A DNA stretch of 42,691 nucleotides from Oscillospiraceae bacterium (lineage in GTDB: Bacteria; Bacillota; Clostridia; Oscillospirales; Oscillospiraceae). Position 1 is the first letter of the stretch; every line of letters begins with the position of its first letter. The position numbers and the translations under genes were made by a program. Under the pieces are notes generated by a model. The model worked only from the letters and a program-made list of their open reading frames with translations. It was not told the origin of the DNA and did no database searches. The stretch is from positions 1 through 42,691 of the forward strand of contig JAETOQ010000016.1 of NCBI GenBank assembly GCA_021771635.1, given 5' to 3'. Below, one piece after another: positions 17,230-31,061 of this stretch.

Positions 17230-17607
17230 ATGAAACGACTGATGCGCAAACGGCTTCTCTCCCTGACCGCCCTGTTGGCGCTCCTTCTGACGCTGGCCGG
17301 CTGTGGCGGCGCCGCCCAGCCTGACACCGCCGACGAGTCCGCCACACTGGAGGAACTCTGCGGCGAAGACTATCAGGACTATATCTCCAAGACCATTGAG
17401 ATGCAGATGGGAAACCGGATGGACAAAACTCCCGACGTCCGCTACTTCCCCATCACGGAAGACGCCCCGCTGACCGATTACGTCGCCATCGATGAGACCA
17501 CATCTTTCTTTATAAATGAGGAAGGCCACATCGTGATCGTGTTTCCGGCCGGCGCCGTCACGGACGAGGCCCACGGAGAGCAGACCTTCCGCATCCCACG
17601 TCCCTGA
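17230..17607 (+). CDS. Short lipoprotein with an RsiV/DUF3298-like C-terminal end
   Basis: 125 aa; ATG 17230 follows AAAGGAGGAG. A lipoprotein signal ends in LAGC (lipid Cys25). The last 50 residues, FPITEDAPLTDYVAID, TTSFFINEEGHIVIVFPAGAVTDEA and QTFRIPRP, resemble the final beta strands of the DUF3298 domain of RsiV/PdaC-type proteins (recollection). The N-terminal part of such a domain is missing, so it may be a shortened relative. It sits on the opposite strand between rpoC and the L7Ae gene, splitting a normally contiguous rpoBC-str block. Confidence 0.78.
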   Translation: MKRLMRKRLLSLTALLALLLTLAGCGGAAQPDTADESATLEELCGEDYQDYISKTIEMQMGNRMDKTPDVRYFPITEDAPLTDYVAIDETTSFFINEEGHIVIVFPAGAVTDEAHGEQTFRIPRP

Positions 17608-17636
17608 TACCATAAAATGCTTTATTTGAAATCCTA

Positions 17637-17671
17637 CGTGCTGCGCACGCTGGTGACGCACGTTCCGTGCG
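17637..17671. repeat. Satellite hairpins beside element 2
   Basis: CGTGC/GCACG with a 3-nt loop (17637-17649) and CGCACG/CGTGCG with loop TTC (17657-17671), followed by the self-complementary GCGCGGCCGCGC. A further GCGC-TTT-GCGC hairpin lies at 17781-17791. The 323-bp gap 17608-17930 holds these, element 2 and the rpoC terminator; no gene is seen in it. Confidence 0.7.
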
Positions 17672-17685
17672 CGGCCGCGCCTCAT

Positions 17686-17770
17686 ATAGTCAGCACACTT
17701 GAAAATCGGTAAATGCCGATTTTCTTACAGCGGCAGGGCCGCTGTTGGGCAGCGCCCGTGTGCTGGCTAT
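17686..17770. other. Intergenic four-way-junction element 2 (closing stem plus three arms)
   Basis: The 13-bp closing stem is ATAGTCAGCACAC (17686-17698) with GTGTGCTGGCTAT (17758-17770), one T:G pair that becomes a G-U wobble in plus-strand RNA. Enclosed arms: 17701-17724 (GAAAATCGG/CCGATTTTC), 17727-17745 (ACAGCGGC/GCCGCTGT, loop AGG) and 17747-17757 (GGGC/GCCC, loop AGC). It has the same layout as element 1 but no sequence in common. It lies between the convergent 3' ends of the lipoprotein gene and rpoC. Confidence 0.83.
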
Positions 17771-17859
17771 GAAGTCTGACGCGCTTTGCGCTATCAAAGG
17801 ATCTTCAAGCTTTTTAACGGGTTTTCGTATGAAAACGACTCTTCACCGGCATCATATGG

Positions 17860-17895
17860 ATCAAAAGAGGACCGCATCCGCGGTCCTCTTTTGAT
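17860..17895 (-). terminator. Terminator of rpoBC
   Basis: A 16-bp perfect stem, ATCAAAAGAGGACCGC with GCGGTCCTCTTTTGAT, loop of 4, located 35 bp past the rpoC stop. A-rich and U-rich ends allow function on both strands. Confidence 0.92.
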
Positions 17896-17930
17896 ATTAC
17901 GCGATATGGAGCAGCTGCCCTTCAGTGGGA

Positions 17931-21713
<3,783 letters not shown>

Positions 21714-21775
21714 ATTGCGATTTCCTCCTTCAATGATCCAGAATATTCAGTGTGACGAATGGCTTGCTTTCTGGA

Positions 21776-25477
<3,702 letters not shown>

Positions 25478-25497
25478 CTTCTCATTCACCTTTCTTC

Positions 25498-25529
25498 TGC
25501 CTCTGCCGCCCTGTCCGGCGGCGGAGGCA
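25498..25529 (-). promoter_or_regulatory. GC-rich hairpin in the rpoB leader
   Basis: TGCCTC-x-GCCGCC (25498-25510) pairs with GGCGGC-x-GAGGCA (25517-25529) around a 6-nt loop, only 20 bp before the rpoB start. There is no U tract, so it is not an obvious terminator. It could influence mRNA stability or translation. Confidence 0.55.
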
Positions 25530-25684
25530 AGTTGTTTGTTCCAAAAGCGGCAGGAATTCTGACACACATGGCAGTGTTGTTAAAAATCTTTCTTCCTGCT
25601 CTTGCATTGTCATGGGAAATGTGCTATCTTGTACATAGTTCATAAGAATGGCGGAGTATCCCCCCGTCATCATATAAGCGATTA

Positions 25685-25713
25685 ATTTTACCATAGGATT
25701 TCTATGGTGTCAA
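25685..25713 (-). promoter_or_regulatory. Promoter of rpoBC
   Basis: Minus strand: TTGACA, 17 bp, TAAAAT. The whole spacer is palindromic: CCATAG, GATTT, CTATGG. Confidence 0.9.
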
Positions 25714-25727
25714 GGTGTTTTTTGTCG

Positions 25728-25757
25728 TGGCCGGACGAGGCGTCCAGCCATTTTTTT
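25728..25757 (+). terminator. Plus-oriented hairpin with T7 just upstream of the rpoB promoter
   Basis: TGGC-x-GGAC, loop GAGGC, GTCC-x-GCCA, then TTTTTTT on the plus strand. No plus-strand gene ends here, so it would stop only antisense transcripts running through rpoB. Confidence 0.6.
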
Positions 25758-25806
25758 ATGCCCAAACCCGCCTCACAGCGTTTTCCGGTGCGGGCCGCGG
25801 TGCGCA

Positions 25807-25837
25807 AAAAGCGGGCGGAATCCATCCGCCCGCTTTT
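25807..25837 (-). terminator. Terminator of the 61-aa membrane protein gene
   Basis: AAAAGCGGGCGGA pairs perfectly with TCCGCCCGCTTTT (5-nt loop) and on the minus strand is followed by TTTTTGCGC-type sequence. It lies 17 bp past the stop. Confidence 0.9.
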
Positions 25838-25853
25838 CATGCCTTATGCCAGA

Positions 25854-26039
25854 TCAGTCGTACAGTTCCTCGTCAGCGTAATCGTCGTACTCGGAACTGA
25901 ACCTCTTGCTCAACCGTTTTTTCATGCCGCAGCAGCCCACGCTCAGATCATGCCAGCCGCCGATCAGCAGGCAGACAAAGGCCGCAAACGCCAGACTGGC
26001 GCCAATGATCTTCATGACCATGCTCGCAGTTTTGCTCAT
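25854..26039 (-). CDS. Small single-pass membrane protein, 61 aa
   Basis: The ATG at 26039 follows ACAGGAGGA; the longer frame up to 26102 is not used because this ribosome binding site decides the start. The product has one hydrophobic segment (residues about 8-29, KIIGASLAFAAFVCLLIGGW), a CCGMKKR motif, and an acidic tail DDYADEELYD. The family is unrecognised. The gene has its own promoter (26085-26113) and terminator and lies upstream of rpoB. Confidence 0.72.
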   Translation of the reverse strand: MSKTASMVMKIIGASLAFAAFVCLLIGGWHDLSVGCCGMKKRLSKRFSSEYDDYADEELYD

Positions 26040-26084
26040 CGTAAGATCCTCCTGTTTTCGGATATTTTCACTGTCTATGGAGAT

Positions 26085-26113
26085 ATGATACACCGTCTCC
26101 AATGATTTTACAA
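26085..26113 (-). promoter_or_regulatory. Promoter of the 61-aa membrane protein gene
   Basis: Minus strand: TTGTAA, 17 bp, TATCAT. The -35 hexamer is only 17 bp from the end of the MITE-like element at 26130. Confidence 0.65.
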
Positions 26114-26129
26114 CAGTTTTTCAACTGTA

Positions 26130-26292
26130 AGAACCTGTATTCATAACCGGGGAATGCCGGATGGACGAGGATTTTTCTTGTCAGACAAGGAGATTTTCCA
26201 CAGCCATACTGACGTATGGCAAGGGAAAGCGATGCAGTATGGCGGGAAAAAGACCGCTCAGACGGTGTTCAACGGTTGTGAATACAGGTTCT
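26130..26292. mobile_element. MITE-like element with 20-bp terminal inverted repeats
   Basis: 163 bp, bounded by AGAACCTGTATTCATAACCG (26130-26149) and CGGTTGTGAATACAGGTTCT (26273-26292), which match at 19 of 20 positions when inverted. Outside GAACC...GGTTC both flanks read TAA, a possible 3-bp target duplication. It is too short to encode a protein. An internal CCATAC/GTATGG hairpin lies near 26203-26218. It is probably moved in trans by a transposase not in this window. Confidence 0.8.
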
Positions 26293-26332
26293 AAACATGC
26301 GCTCCGCGGCAGATCGGTCAAAGATCTCCCCA

Positions 26333-27016
26333 TCACCGCTCCGCCTCATAGGGCGAGAATTGGATCCGTTCCAGTCCGGTTGTCTCCAGGATGCCAGGCT
26401 CCGTCTGGTTTTTGACGCTGTATCTGATCCGGAACACGTTCCTCTCCGGGTCATAGGCCACAGCGGTGGAGTTGGCGCCCCAGTTGTCGTGGTCCGGCAG
26501 GTCCTTCAGGTCCATTCGCCCCACCCAGATCCCGTCCTGCCGGCGCTGGTAGACCTGCACGAACGCATGGCCGTCTCCGCCGGTCACCGCGTTGTTCACC
26601 AGCTCTTTCCCGCCGTCTTTATCCAGGTCCACGGAGTAGTCGTGAGTCTCCCCGCCGCTGCCGTATGTCTCAGCGATCTGAACAGCTCTGTTTTCCTCCA
26701 GGGCATAGTAGTCATTCTCGTCAAAGGCGCCGTTCAGCCACTCCGTACGTAAAACGAACCCATCGCTGGACAGAATATCCGTAAACGGCTGGGCGCTGAT
26801 GTCTCCGGCCCTGGAAAAATCGGTTCCCCGGACCATGGTCCGCAGGACCGTCTCCGTCCCGTCCCAGCGCAGGACCAGGTCCAGCGTTCCGTCCTCTGTT
26901 CCGTCCCGCAGGGATACCTGGGCTTCCTGCACCTCTTCCGTCCAATAGGTCTTCGCCTGTCCGCATCCAGTCAGCATCAGCATTGAGCACATACAAAGCA
27001 GCCACTTCCGGCCCAT
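26333..27016 (-). CDS. Lipoprotein, 227 aa, with an EF-hand-like acidic loop
   Basis: Exported lipoprotein: short signal ending LTGC (lipid Cys18). The ATG at 27016 is preceded by GGGAGGTG. The body contains TLDLVLRWDGTETVLRTMV and, near residue 150, DLDKDGGKEL, which resembles a calcium-binding DxDxDGxxE loop of the kind found in VCBS/EF-hand-like repeats. The C-terminal half (YQRRQDGIWVG, YDPERNVFRIRYS) looks like a beta-propeller or sandwich domain. I cannot name the family. It lies between the MITE-like element and the restriction-modification pair, and is not obviously in an operon. Confidence 0.78.
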   Translation of the reverse strand: MGRKWLLCMCSMLMLTGCGQAKTYWTEEVQEAQVSLRDGTEDGTLDLVLRWDGTETVLRTMVRGTDFSRAGDISAQPFTDILSSDGFVLRTEWLNGAFDENDYYALEENRAVQIAETYGSGGETHDYSVDLDKDGGKELVNNAVTGGDGHAFVQVYQRRQDGIWVGRMDLKDLPDHDNWGANSTAVAYDPERNVFRIRYSVKNQTEPGILETTGLERIQFSPYEAER

Positions 27017-27231
27017 GTGAGCACCTCCCTGAAAAGATGCTCTATTTTATCAGACCTGTCATGGGGAAGCGCGGGGAATCCTGTCCCGTCCGGAGAATAT
27101 TTCCAAGAATCTCCTTTCATTGGGCATTCATCTTGTCCCAAGCTCCGCCATCCGCCCACATGCCCCGTCCTTCAGCGGGCGCACGGCCCATACGAGAGAG
27201 GAACTGCCGCCAACTTTCTCCACGCCCGCCT

Positions 27232-28005
27232 TTACAGCAGGGCCTTAAACTCCTCTATCATATCTTCAAAGCTGTTTAGATCTGATAGATAGGAGTAGAT
27301 CTTCGACAGATATCTCGCTCCAGGGGATTTCTTCTCATCGCCCTGGCGCTTCTTTCTCTCAAACTCCGCGTGCTGCTGCGCCATGTGCGCCTTTACCATT
27401 TCTGCGCTTTCATAAAATATGCCCTTTAAGCACGGATAATCGATCCAATGCACGTAATAAACCGGCACCCGGATCTCCCTTTCTATGAGCTCCAGCTGCT
27501 TTTTGATCTTCCCGTAATCTAACGTCGCGCTTCCCTCGTAGCACTCTCTCTTTGTAAATTTATATGCACACACGAAGGGAGCGGCGTGATATTTCAGTTC
27601 AAAATAGGCCGCGATTCCGCCGTCCCTGTTTCGTATCACGCAGTCCGGATAGCTTTTATTATCTATGTCGCCCCGTTCAACTTTTACGCCCAATTTGCCG
27701 GACAGGAACTTCATCAGCTCCTCCTCCATCTGTTCTCCGAGAAGGACGTCGTACTTAGGGATGCTCTGGTTTCTGGCGGGAATAAAGTAATCCGCACATT
27801 TCCTGCACATGTCGCTTAATCCCGGGATCTCTCTTTTCAATTTCCATGTCGGCGCGATCCCATGAGCAGAGCTGTCTGTGTACATTCTGTTATAGCATTG
27901 TGCGTTAAAGCCGTTCCACGTGAACTGGTTTTCAAATGTATGTACACGTGAGAAAAAAGCATCGAATCTCGGTTTTGACGCCGCCAGCAATTCCTCGTAC
28001 AGCAT
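27232..28005 (-). CDS. Probable type II restriction endonuclease, PD-(D/E)xK fold
   Basis: 257 aa, ATG 28005 after AGGAGGG. A nuclease-like core is visible: E94-E96, then SYPD (Pro120-Asp121), 14 residues, and FELK (Glu136-Lys138), that is PD-x14-ExK, followed by basic and aromatic stretches. CxxC-type cysteines (MCRKCADYF, 67-70) lie upstream. The gene begins 43 bp after the methyltransferase stop on the same strand, and the pairing is the main support for the function. Both genes have visibly more A/T at third positions than the surrounding core genes, suggesting acquisition by transfer. I do not recognise the recognition specificity. Confidence 0.75.
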   Translation of the reverse strand: MLYEELLAASKPRFDAFFSRVHTFENQFTWNGFNAQCYNRMYTDSSAHGIAPTWKLKREIPGLSDMCRKCADYFIPARNQSIPKYDVLLGEQMEEELMKFLSGKLGVKVERGDIDNKSYPDCVIRNRDGGIAAYFELKYHAAPFVCAYKFTKRECYEGSATLDYGKIKKQLELIEREIRVPVYYVHWIDYPCLKGIFYESAEMVKAHMAQQHAEFERKKRQGDEKKSPGARYLSKIYSYLSDLNSFEDMIEEFKALL

Positions 28006-28048
28006 GATTCCCTCCTATTTCTCTGTATCTCGCGTGCGCTGCCGTGTG

Positions 28049-28909
28049 TCACCGCGGCTTTTTCGGATCCATGAGCACCGCAGACAACGCCTTTTGAAAA
28101 GCCTCCGACTTCTCCCTATCGTCCTTTAACTCATCAAATACACCGGCAGGGATCAAGCCCTCCGTTTCCATTCTCCGTTTGTACTCATTCTCATATTTCG
28201 CATCCAGTTCAAAGCCGATCCCGCTTCTTCCCAGGATCTTTGCCGCTATCAGAGAGGTGCCGCTGCCCGCGAACGGGTCCAAAACGGTATCCCCCGGATG
28301 GCTGGACATTTTTATGATCCTTACGATCATCGGCAGCGGGTACACCGTCGGGTGAGACAGATTCAGCTTTTTCTTTGTCATATTATTGACTCTGTCAAAA
28401 TACCACACGTCCGTCGGATTCCTGCCGCTTCCACCCTCTAGCCGCTTATCATTTTTGGAGATATAGGGGACGCGGACCTCGTCCAGATTGAAAACGTAAT
28501 GATCGATATCTTTTACGCCCCACAGGATATTTTCATAGCGTCCTGACAGGCGGTTCGTGCAGTTCTGCATGTTGTTGAACGTCCATGTGATCATGTTCCG
28601 CAGGCAGAATCCATTGGCCTTCAATATCTGATACCCCAAAAAGGGCAGCGGCATGATCTCTCTGGAGTCGCCAAGGGGGACCGGCGAAAGGTTCAGGAAA
28701 AAGCTCCCGTCAGGTGTCAGTATTCTGTGGACCTCCCTTGTGACATCGCTGATAAGCTCCTGCCAGTCATTCAGCGCGATCTTGTCCTTATATGTTCCGT
28801 ACGGCTTTCCAATGTTGTACGGCGGCGATGTGACCACCAGCCGCACGGAACCGTCCGGAACCGTCTTGAAAAGCTCCCGGCAGTCTCCGATTCTGTAATC
28901 ATATCCCAT
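28049..28909 (-). CDS. DNA methyltransferase, beta-type (motif IV before motif I)
   Basis: 286 aa, S-adenosylmethionine-dependent DNA modification enzyme. The catalytic motif IV is TSPPYNIG (SPPY, residues 28-31) and precedes the SAM-binding motif I DPFAGSGTS (211-219), the beta-class order. A variable target-recognition region lies between. SPPY occurs in N4-cytosine and some N6-adenine enzymes, so the modified base is undecided. ATG 28909 is preceded by GGGGGAG at 4-nt spacing. A 15-codon open frame with a better ribosome binding site (28899-28946) overlaps its start. With the downstream endonuclease it forms a compact type II R-M pair. Confidence 0.9.
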   Translation of the reverse strand: MGYDYRIGDCRELFKTVPDGSVRLVVTSPPYNIGKPYGTYKDKIALNDWQELISDVTREVHRILTPDGSFFLNLSPVPLGDSREIMPLPFLGYQILKANGFCLRNMITWTFNNMQNCTNRLSGRYENILWGVKDIDHYVFNLDEVRVPYISKNDKRLEGGSGRNPTDVWYFDRVNNMTKKKLNLSHPTVYPLPMIVRIIKMSSHPGDTVLDPFAGSGTSLIAAKILGRSGIGFELDAKYENEYKRRMETEGLIPAGVFDELKDDREKSEAFQKALSAVLMDPKKPR

Positions 28910-28985
28910 TGCGCTCCCCCGCCCTTGACAAATGTTCTGCTTTCATTCCGCGCTCCTCCCGATGCTCAAGCTCCCGCAGTCCGGT

Positions 28986-30341
28986 CTATTTTGCTGTGCC
29001 TCGCGACAGCAGGCAGACCGTCTCCACGTGCCTGGTGCCGGGGAACATGTCCACCGCCGCGGCGCGGAAGGCCTGATAGCCGAAGCCGCTGAAGATCTTG
29101 ATGTCCCGGCCCAGGGTGGCGGGGTCGCAGGAGACATACACCACCCGCTCCGGCGCCATGCCCGCCACGGAGGCGATGACCTCCGGCGCCAGGCCCTTCC
29201 GGGGCGGGTCCACGGTGATGACATCGGGCCGCAGGCCCTCTTCCTCCAGCTTCGCGGCGATCTCCGCCGCGTCGCCACAGAAAAATTCCACATTCGTAAT
29301 GCCGTTTCGGGCGGCGTTCTCCCTGGCGTCCGCGATGGCCGGAGGCACGATCTCCGCGCCGATGGCCCGCCCCGCCTGCTTTGCAAGGCACAGCGTGATG
29401 GTGCCGGTGCCGCAGTACAGGTCTAAAACCGTCTCCTTCCCGGTCAGGGCGGCGAATTCCAGTGCCTTGCCGTACAGCACCTCCGCCTGGTCCCGGTTCA
29501 CCTGGTAGAACGAGGGAACGGACAGCTTGAAGGTCAGGCCGCAGAGGGTGTCCATCAGAAAGTCCTGGCCCCAGAGGGTGCGGTACTTGTCCCCCAGGAT
29601 GACGTTGCCCTTTTGGGTGTTGGTGTTCAGCACCACGCCCACGGTCTTGGGCGCGGCGGCCATGATCAGCGCCGCCAGCTCCGGCTCCCGGGGAAGCTGC
29701 CTGCCGTTGGCCACCACGCAGCAGAGGCTCTCCCCCTGCCGGTTGACCCGGACGTAGATGTGGCGCACCAGCCCCTTCCCCGTTGTCTCATCGTAGGCGG
29801 AGACCTGATAGCGCTTCATCCAATCCCCCACGGCCTTTGCCGTCCTGTCGGAGACCTCCGACTGGATCAGGCAGCGGGAAATGGGCACGACCCGGTGGCT
29901 CCGGGCCTGATAGAAGCCGATGGAGCCGTCGGCCCCCACGGGGTACTGGCTCTTGTTGCGGTAATGAACCGGATTTTTGGCCCCGATGATCTCCTCCACC
30001 CGCAGGTCCGTGCCGCCCAAACGGGTCAGGGCGTCCCGCACCCGCTGGCGCTTGGCCCACAGCTCCTCGGCGTAGGTCAGGTGCTGGAAGTCACAGCCGC
30101 CGCATTTTCCGAAATAGGGGCACTCCGGCTTTGCCCGGTCCGGGGAATTTTTATGGACCTTTACGATCTCCCCCGCCGCGCAGGTCTTCATGACCTTGGT
30201 GATCTTCAGGTCAATGGTCTCGCCCCGGACAGCCTGGGGGACGAACACCACGGCGCCGTCCAGACGGACGATGCCCAGGCCCTCGCTGGAGTAGCCCTCC
30301 ACGATGCCGGTGTAGATTTGATTTTGGTGCAGTTTTTCCAT
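28986..30341 (-). CDS. 23S rRNA (uracil-C5)-methyltransferase, RlmD/RlmCD family
   Basis: 451 aa. N-terminal TRAM/OB domain (residues 5-60), iron-sulfur cysteines C74, C80 and C83 in CPYFGKCGGC with a fourth Cys in ISRCLIQ, then a class I methyltransferase domain with LDLYCGTGTITLC. The catalytic Cys is in VYVSCDPATLGRD, close to the C-terminus. In Firmicutes such proteins methylate U747 and/or U1939 of 23S rRNA; which site cannot be read here. ATG 30341 follows AGAGGT. The gene lies between the R-M pair and element 3. Confidence 0.92.
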   Translation of the reverse strand: MEKLHQNQIYTGIVEGYSSEGLGIVRLDGAVVFVPQAVRGETIDLKITKVMKTCAAGEIVKVHKNSPDRAKPECPYFGKCGGCDFQHLTYAEELWAKRQRVRDALTRLGGTDLRVEEIIGAKNPVHYRNKSQYPVGADGSIGFYQARSHRVVPISRCLIQSEVSDRTAKAVGDWMKRYQVSAYDETTGKGLVRHIYVRVNRQGESLCCVVANGRQLPREPELAALIMAAAPKTVGVVLNTNTQKGNVILGDKYRTLWGQDFLMDTLCGLTFKLSVPSFYQVNRDQAEVLYGKALEFAALTGKETVLDLYCGTGTITLCLAKQAGRAIGAEIVPPAIADARENAARNGITNVEFFCGDAAEIAAKLEEEGLRPDVITVDPPRKGLAPEVIASVAGMAPERVVYVSCDPATLGRDIKIFSGFGYQAFRAAAVDMFPGTRHVETVCLLSRGTAK

Positions 30342-30402
30342 GGGGACCTCTTTTTAGCTTTATAGATTCTTGCTGTCGCAAAGAGTATTTCGCGCCACGG
30401 GC

Positions 30403-30502
30403 GCGGGACGGGAATCGTATCGCCGCGACGGTGAAGCATTCCCAGCACGGCAAAGCCGTGCGTCCGTCCCCGGCCCGTGGCCGGATATGGCTCCCGTCCC
30501 GC
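30403..30502. other. Intergenic four-way-junction element 3 (closing stem plus three arms)
   Basis: The perfect 11-bp closing stem is GCGGGACGGGA (30403-30413) with TCCCGTCCCGC (30492-30502). The arms are 30420-30434 (TCGCCG/CGGTGA with one wobble, loop CGA), 30445-30461 (GCACGGC/GCCGTGC, loop AAA) and 30470-30484 (CCGGCC/GGCCGG, loop CGT). A satellite hairpin CGCGCC/GGCGCG (30391-30405) overlaps the closing stem. Located between rlmD (5' side) and the first XRE gene (3' side). Confidence 0.78.
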
Positions 30503-30518
30503 CCGCAGGCGGAACATC

Positions 30519-30728
30519 TCACCGCTCGTCCGTGCGTCCCAGCAGATAATCCGTGGTCACATCAAAGTAATCCGCCAAAGCAACCAATCCTTCATAATCC
30601 GGTCGGCGGCTTCCGCCCTCATAATTTTGATAAGAACGGTGTTTTACATGCAAGTACTCCGCCATGGTCTGTTGGGTCACATGTCTTTCTTTTCGCAACT
30701 CCCGCAGTCTTTCCGCAAATTTTACCAT
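30519..30728 (-). CDS. XRE-family transcriptional repressor, 69 aa
   Basis: Single HTH_3 domain: FAERLRELRKERHVTQQTMAEYLHVKHRSYQNYEGGSRRPDYEGLVALADYFDVTTDYLLGR. ATG 30728 follows GGGAGA; an in-frame extension to 30752 has no better ribosome binding site. It is divergent from the 82-aa gene across a region with two near-identical 18-bp repeats, so it probably represses that gene and itself. The DYLLGRTDER end is typical of small stand-alone Cro/CI-like regulators. Confidence 0.9.
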   Translation of the reverse strand: MVKFAERLRELRKERHVTQQTMAEYLHVKHRSYQNYEGGSRRPDYEGLVALADYFDVTTDYLLGRTDER

Positions 30729-30745
30729 AAAATCTCCCAGATCTC

Positions 30746-30796
30746 TTGACACGTACGATTCGAGTGTATTATTATAAACACGTACAAATCGAGTGT
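30746..30796. promoter_or_regulatory. Divergent switch 1: promoter and tandem operators
   Basis: Plus strand: TTGACA (30746-30751), 18 bp, TATTAT (30770-30775). Two direct 18-bp repeats, CACGTACGATTCGAGTGT (30750-30767) and CACGTACAAATCGAGTGT (30779-30796), match at 16 of 18 positions, one overlapping the -35/spacer and the other the start site. A minus-strand -10, TATAAT, lies in the same segment for the repressor gene. Confidence 0.78.
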
Positions 30797-30811
30797 TTTC
30801 GAGGTATTTTT

Positions 30812-31060
30812 ATGACTGAACCAATGTCCCTCTTATATGACTACACACTGGAGACCGCGTTTTCCTCCAACCTGTATACGGCAAAATACCGTATGCAGAA
30901 AATGTTTGTCGACCAGTCGGAGCAGGCCCTCCGCCATGCACTGCCGGCGGATTCTCTGCCGCTGTTGAAGGAATACAGTTCCGCTCTGGAGGAACAACAG
31001 AACCTGGAGCTGGAGGCCATGTTTCAAGCCGCTTTCTCCATGGCAAGGGAACTGGGATAG
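30812..31060 (+). CDS. Small helical hypothetical protein, 82 aa (switch 1 partner)
   Basis: ATG 30812 follows GAGGT. The product is predicted mostly helical, with no TM segment: MTEPMSLLYDYTLETAF, QSEQALRHALPADSLPLLKEYSSALEEQQNLELEAMFQAAF. The C-terminal half looks like a short amphipathic coiled coil. I cannot assign a function; it recalls small helical proteins often annotated as DUF6809-like in clostridia (low certainty). It is driven by the switch 1 promoter opposite the XRE gene and ends 1 bp from the stop of the convergent MBL gene. Confidence 0.75.
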   Translation: MTEPMSLLYDYTLETAFSSNLYTAKYRMQKMFVDQSEQALRHALPADSLPLLKEYSSALEEQQNLELEAMFQAAFSMARELG

Positions 31061-31061
31061 C

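Noticed and set aside
27017..27231. Gap between the lipoprotein and endonuclease genes inspected for a gene or promoter
   Set aside because: Only a TAAAAT-like hexamer without a matching -35 is present, and the open frames there have no RBS or coherent protein.
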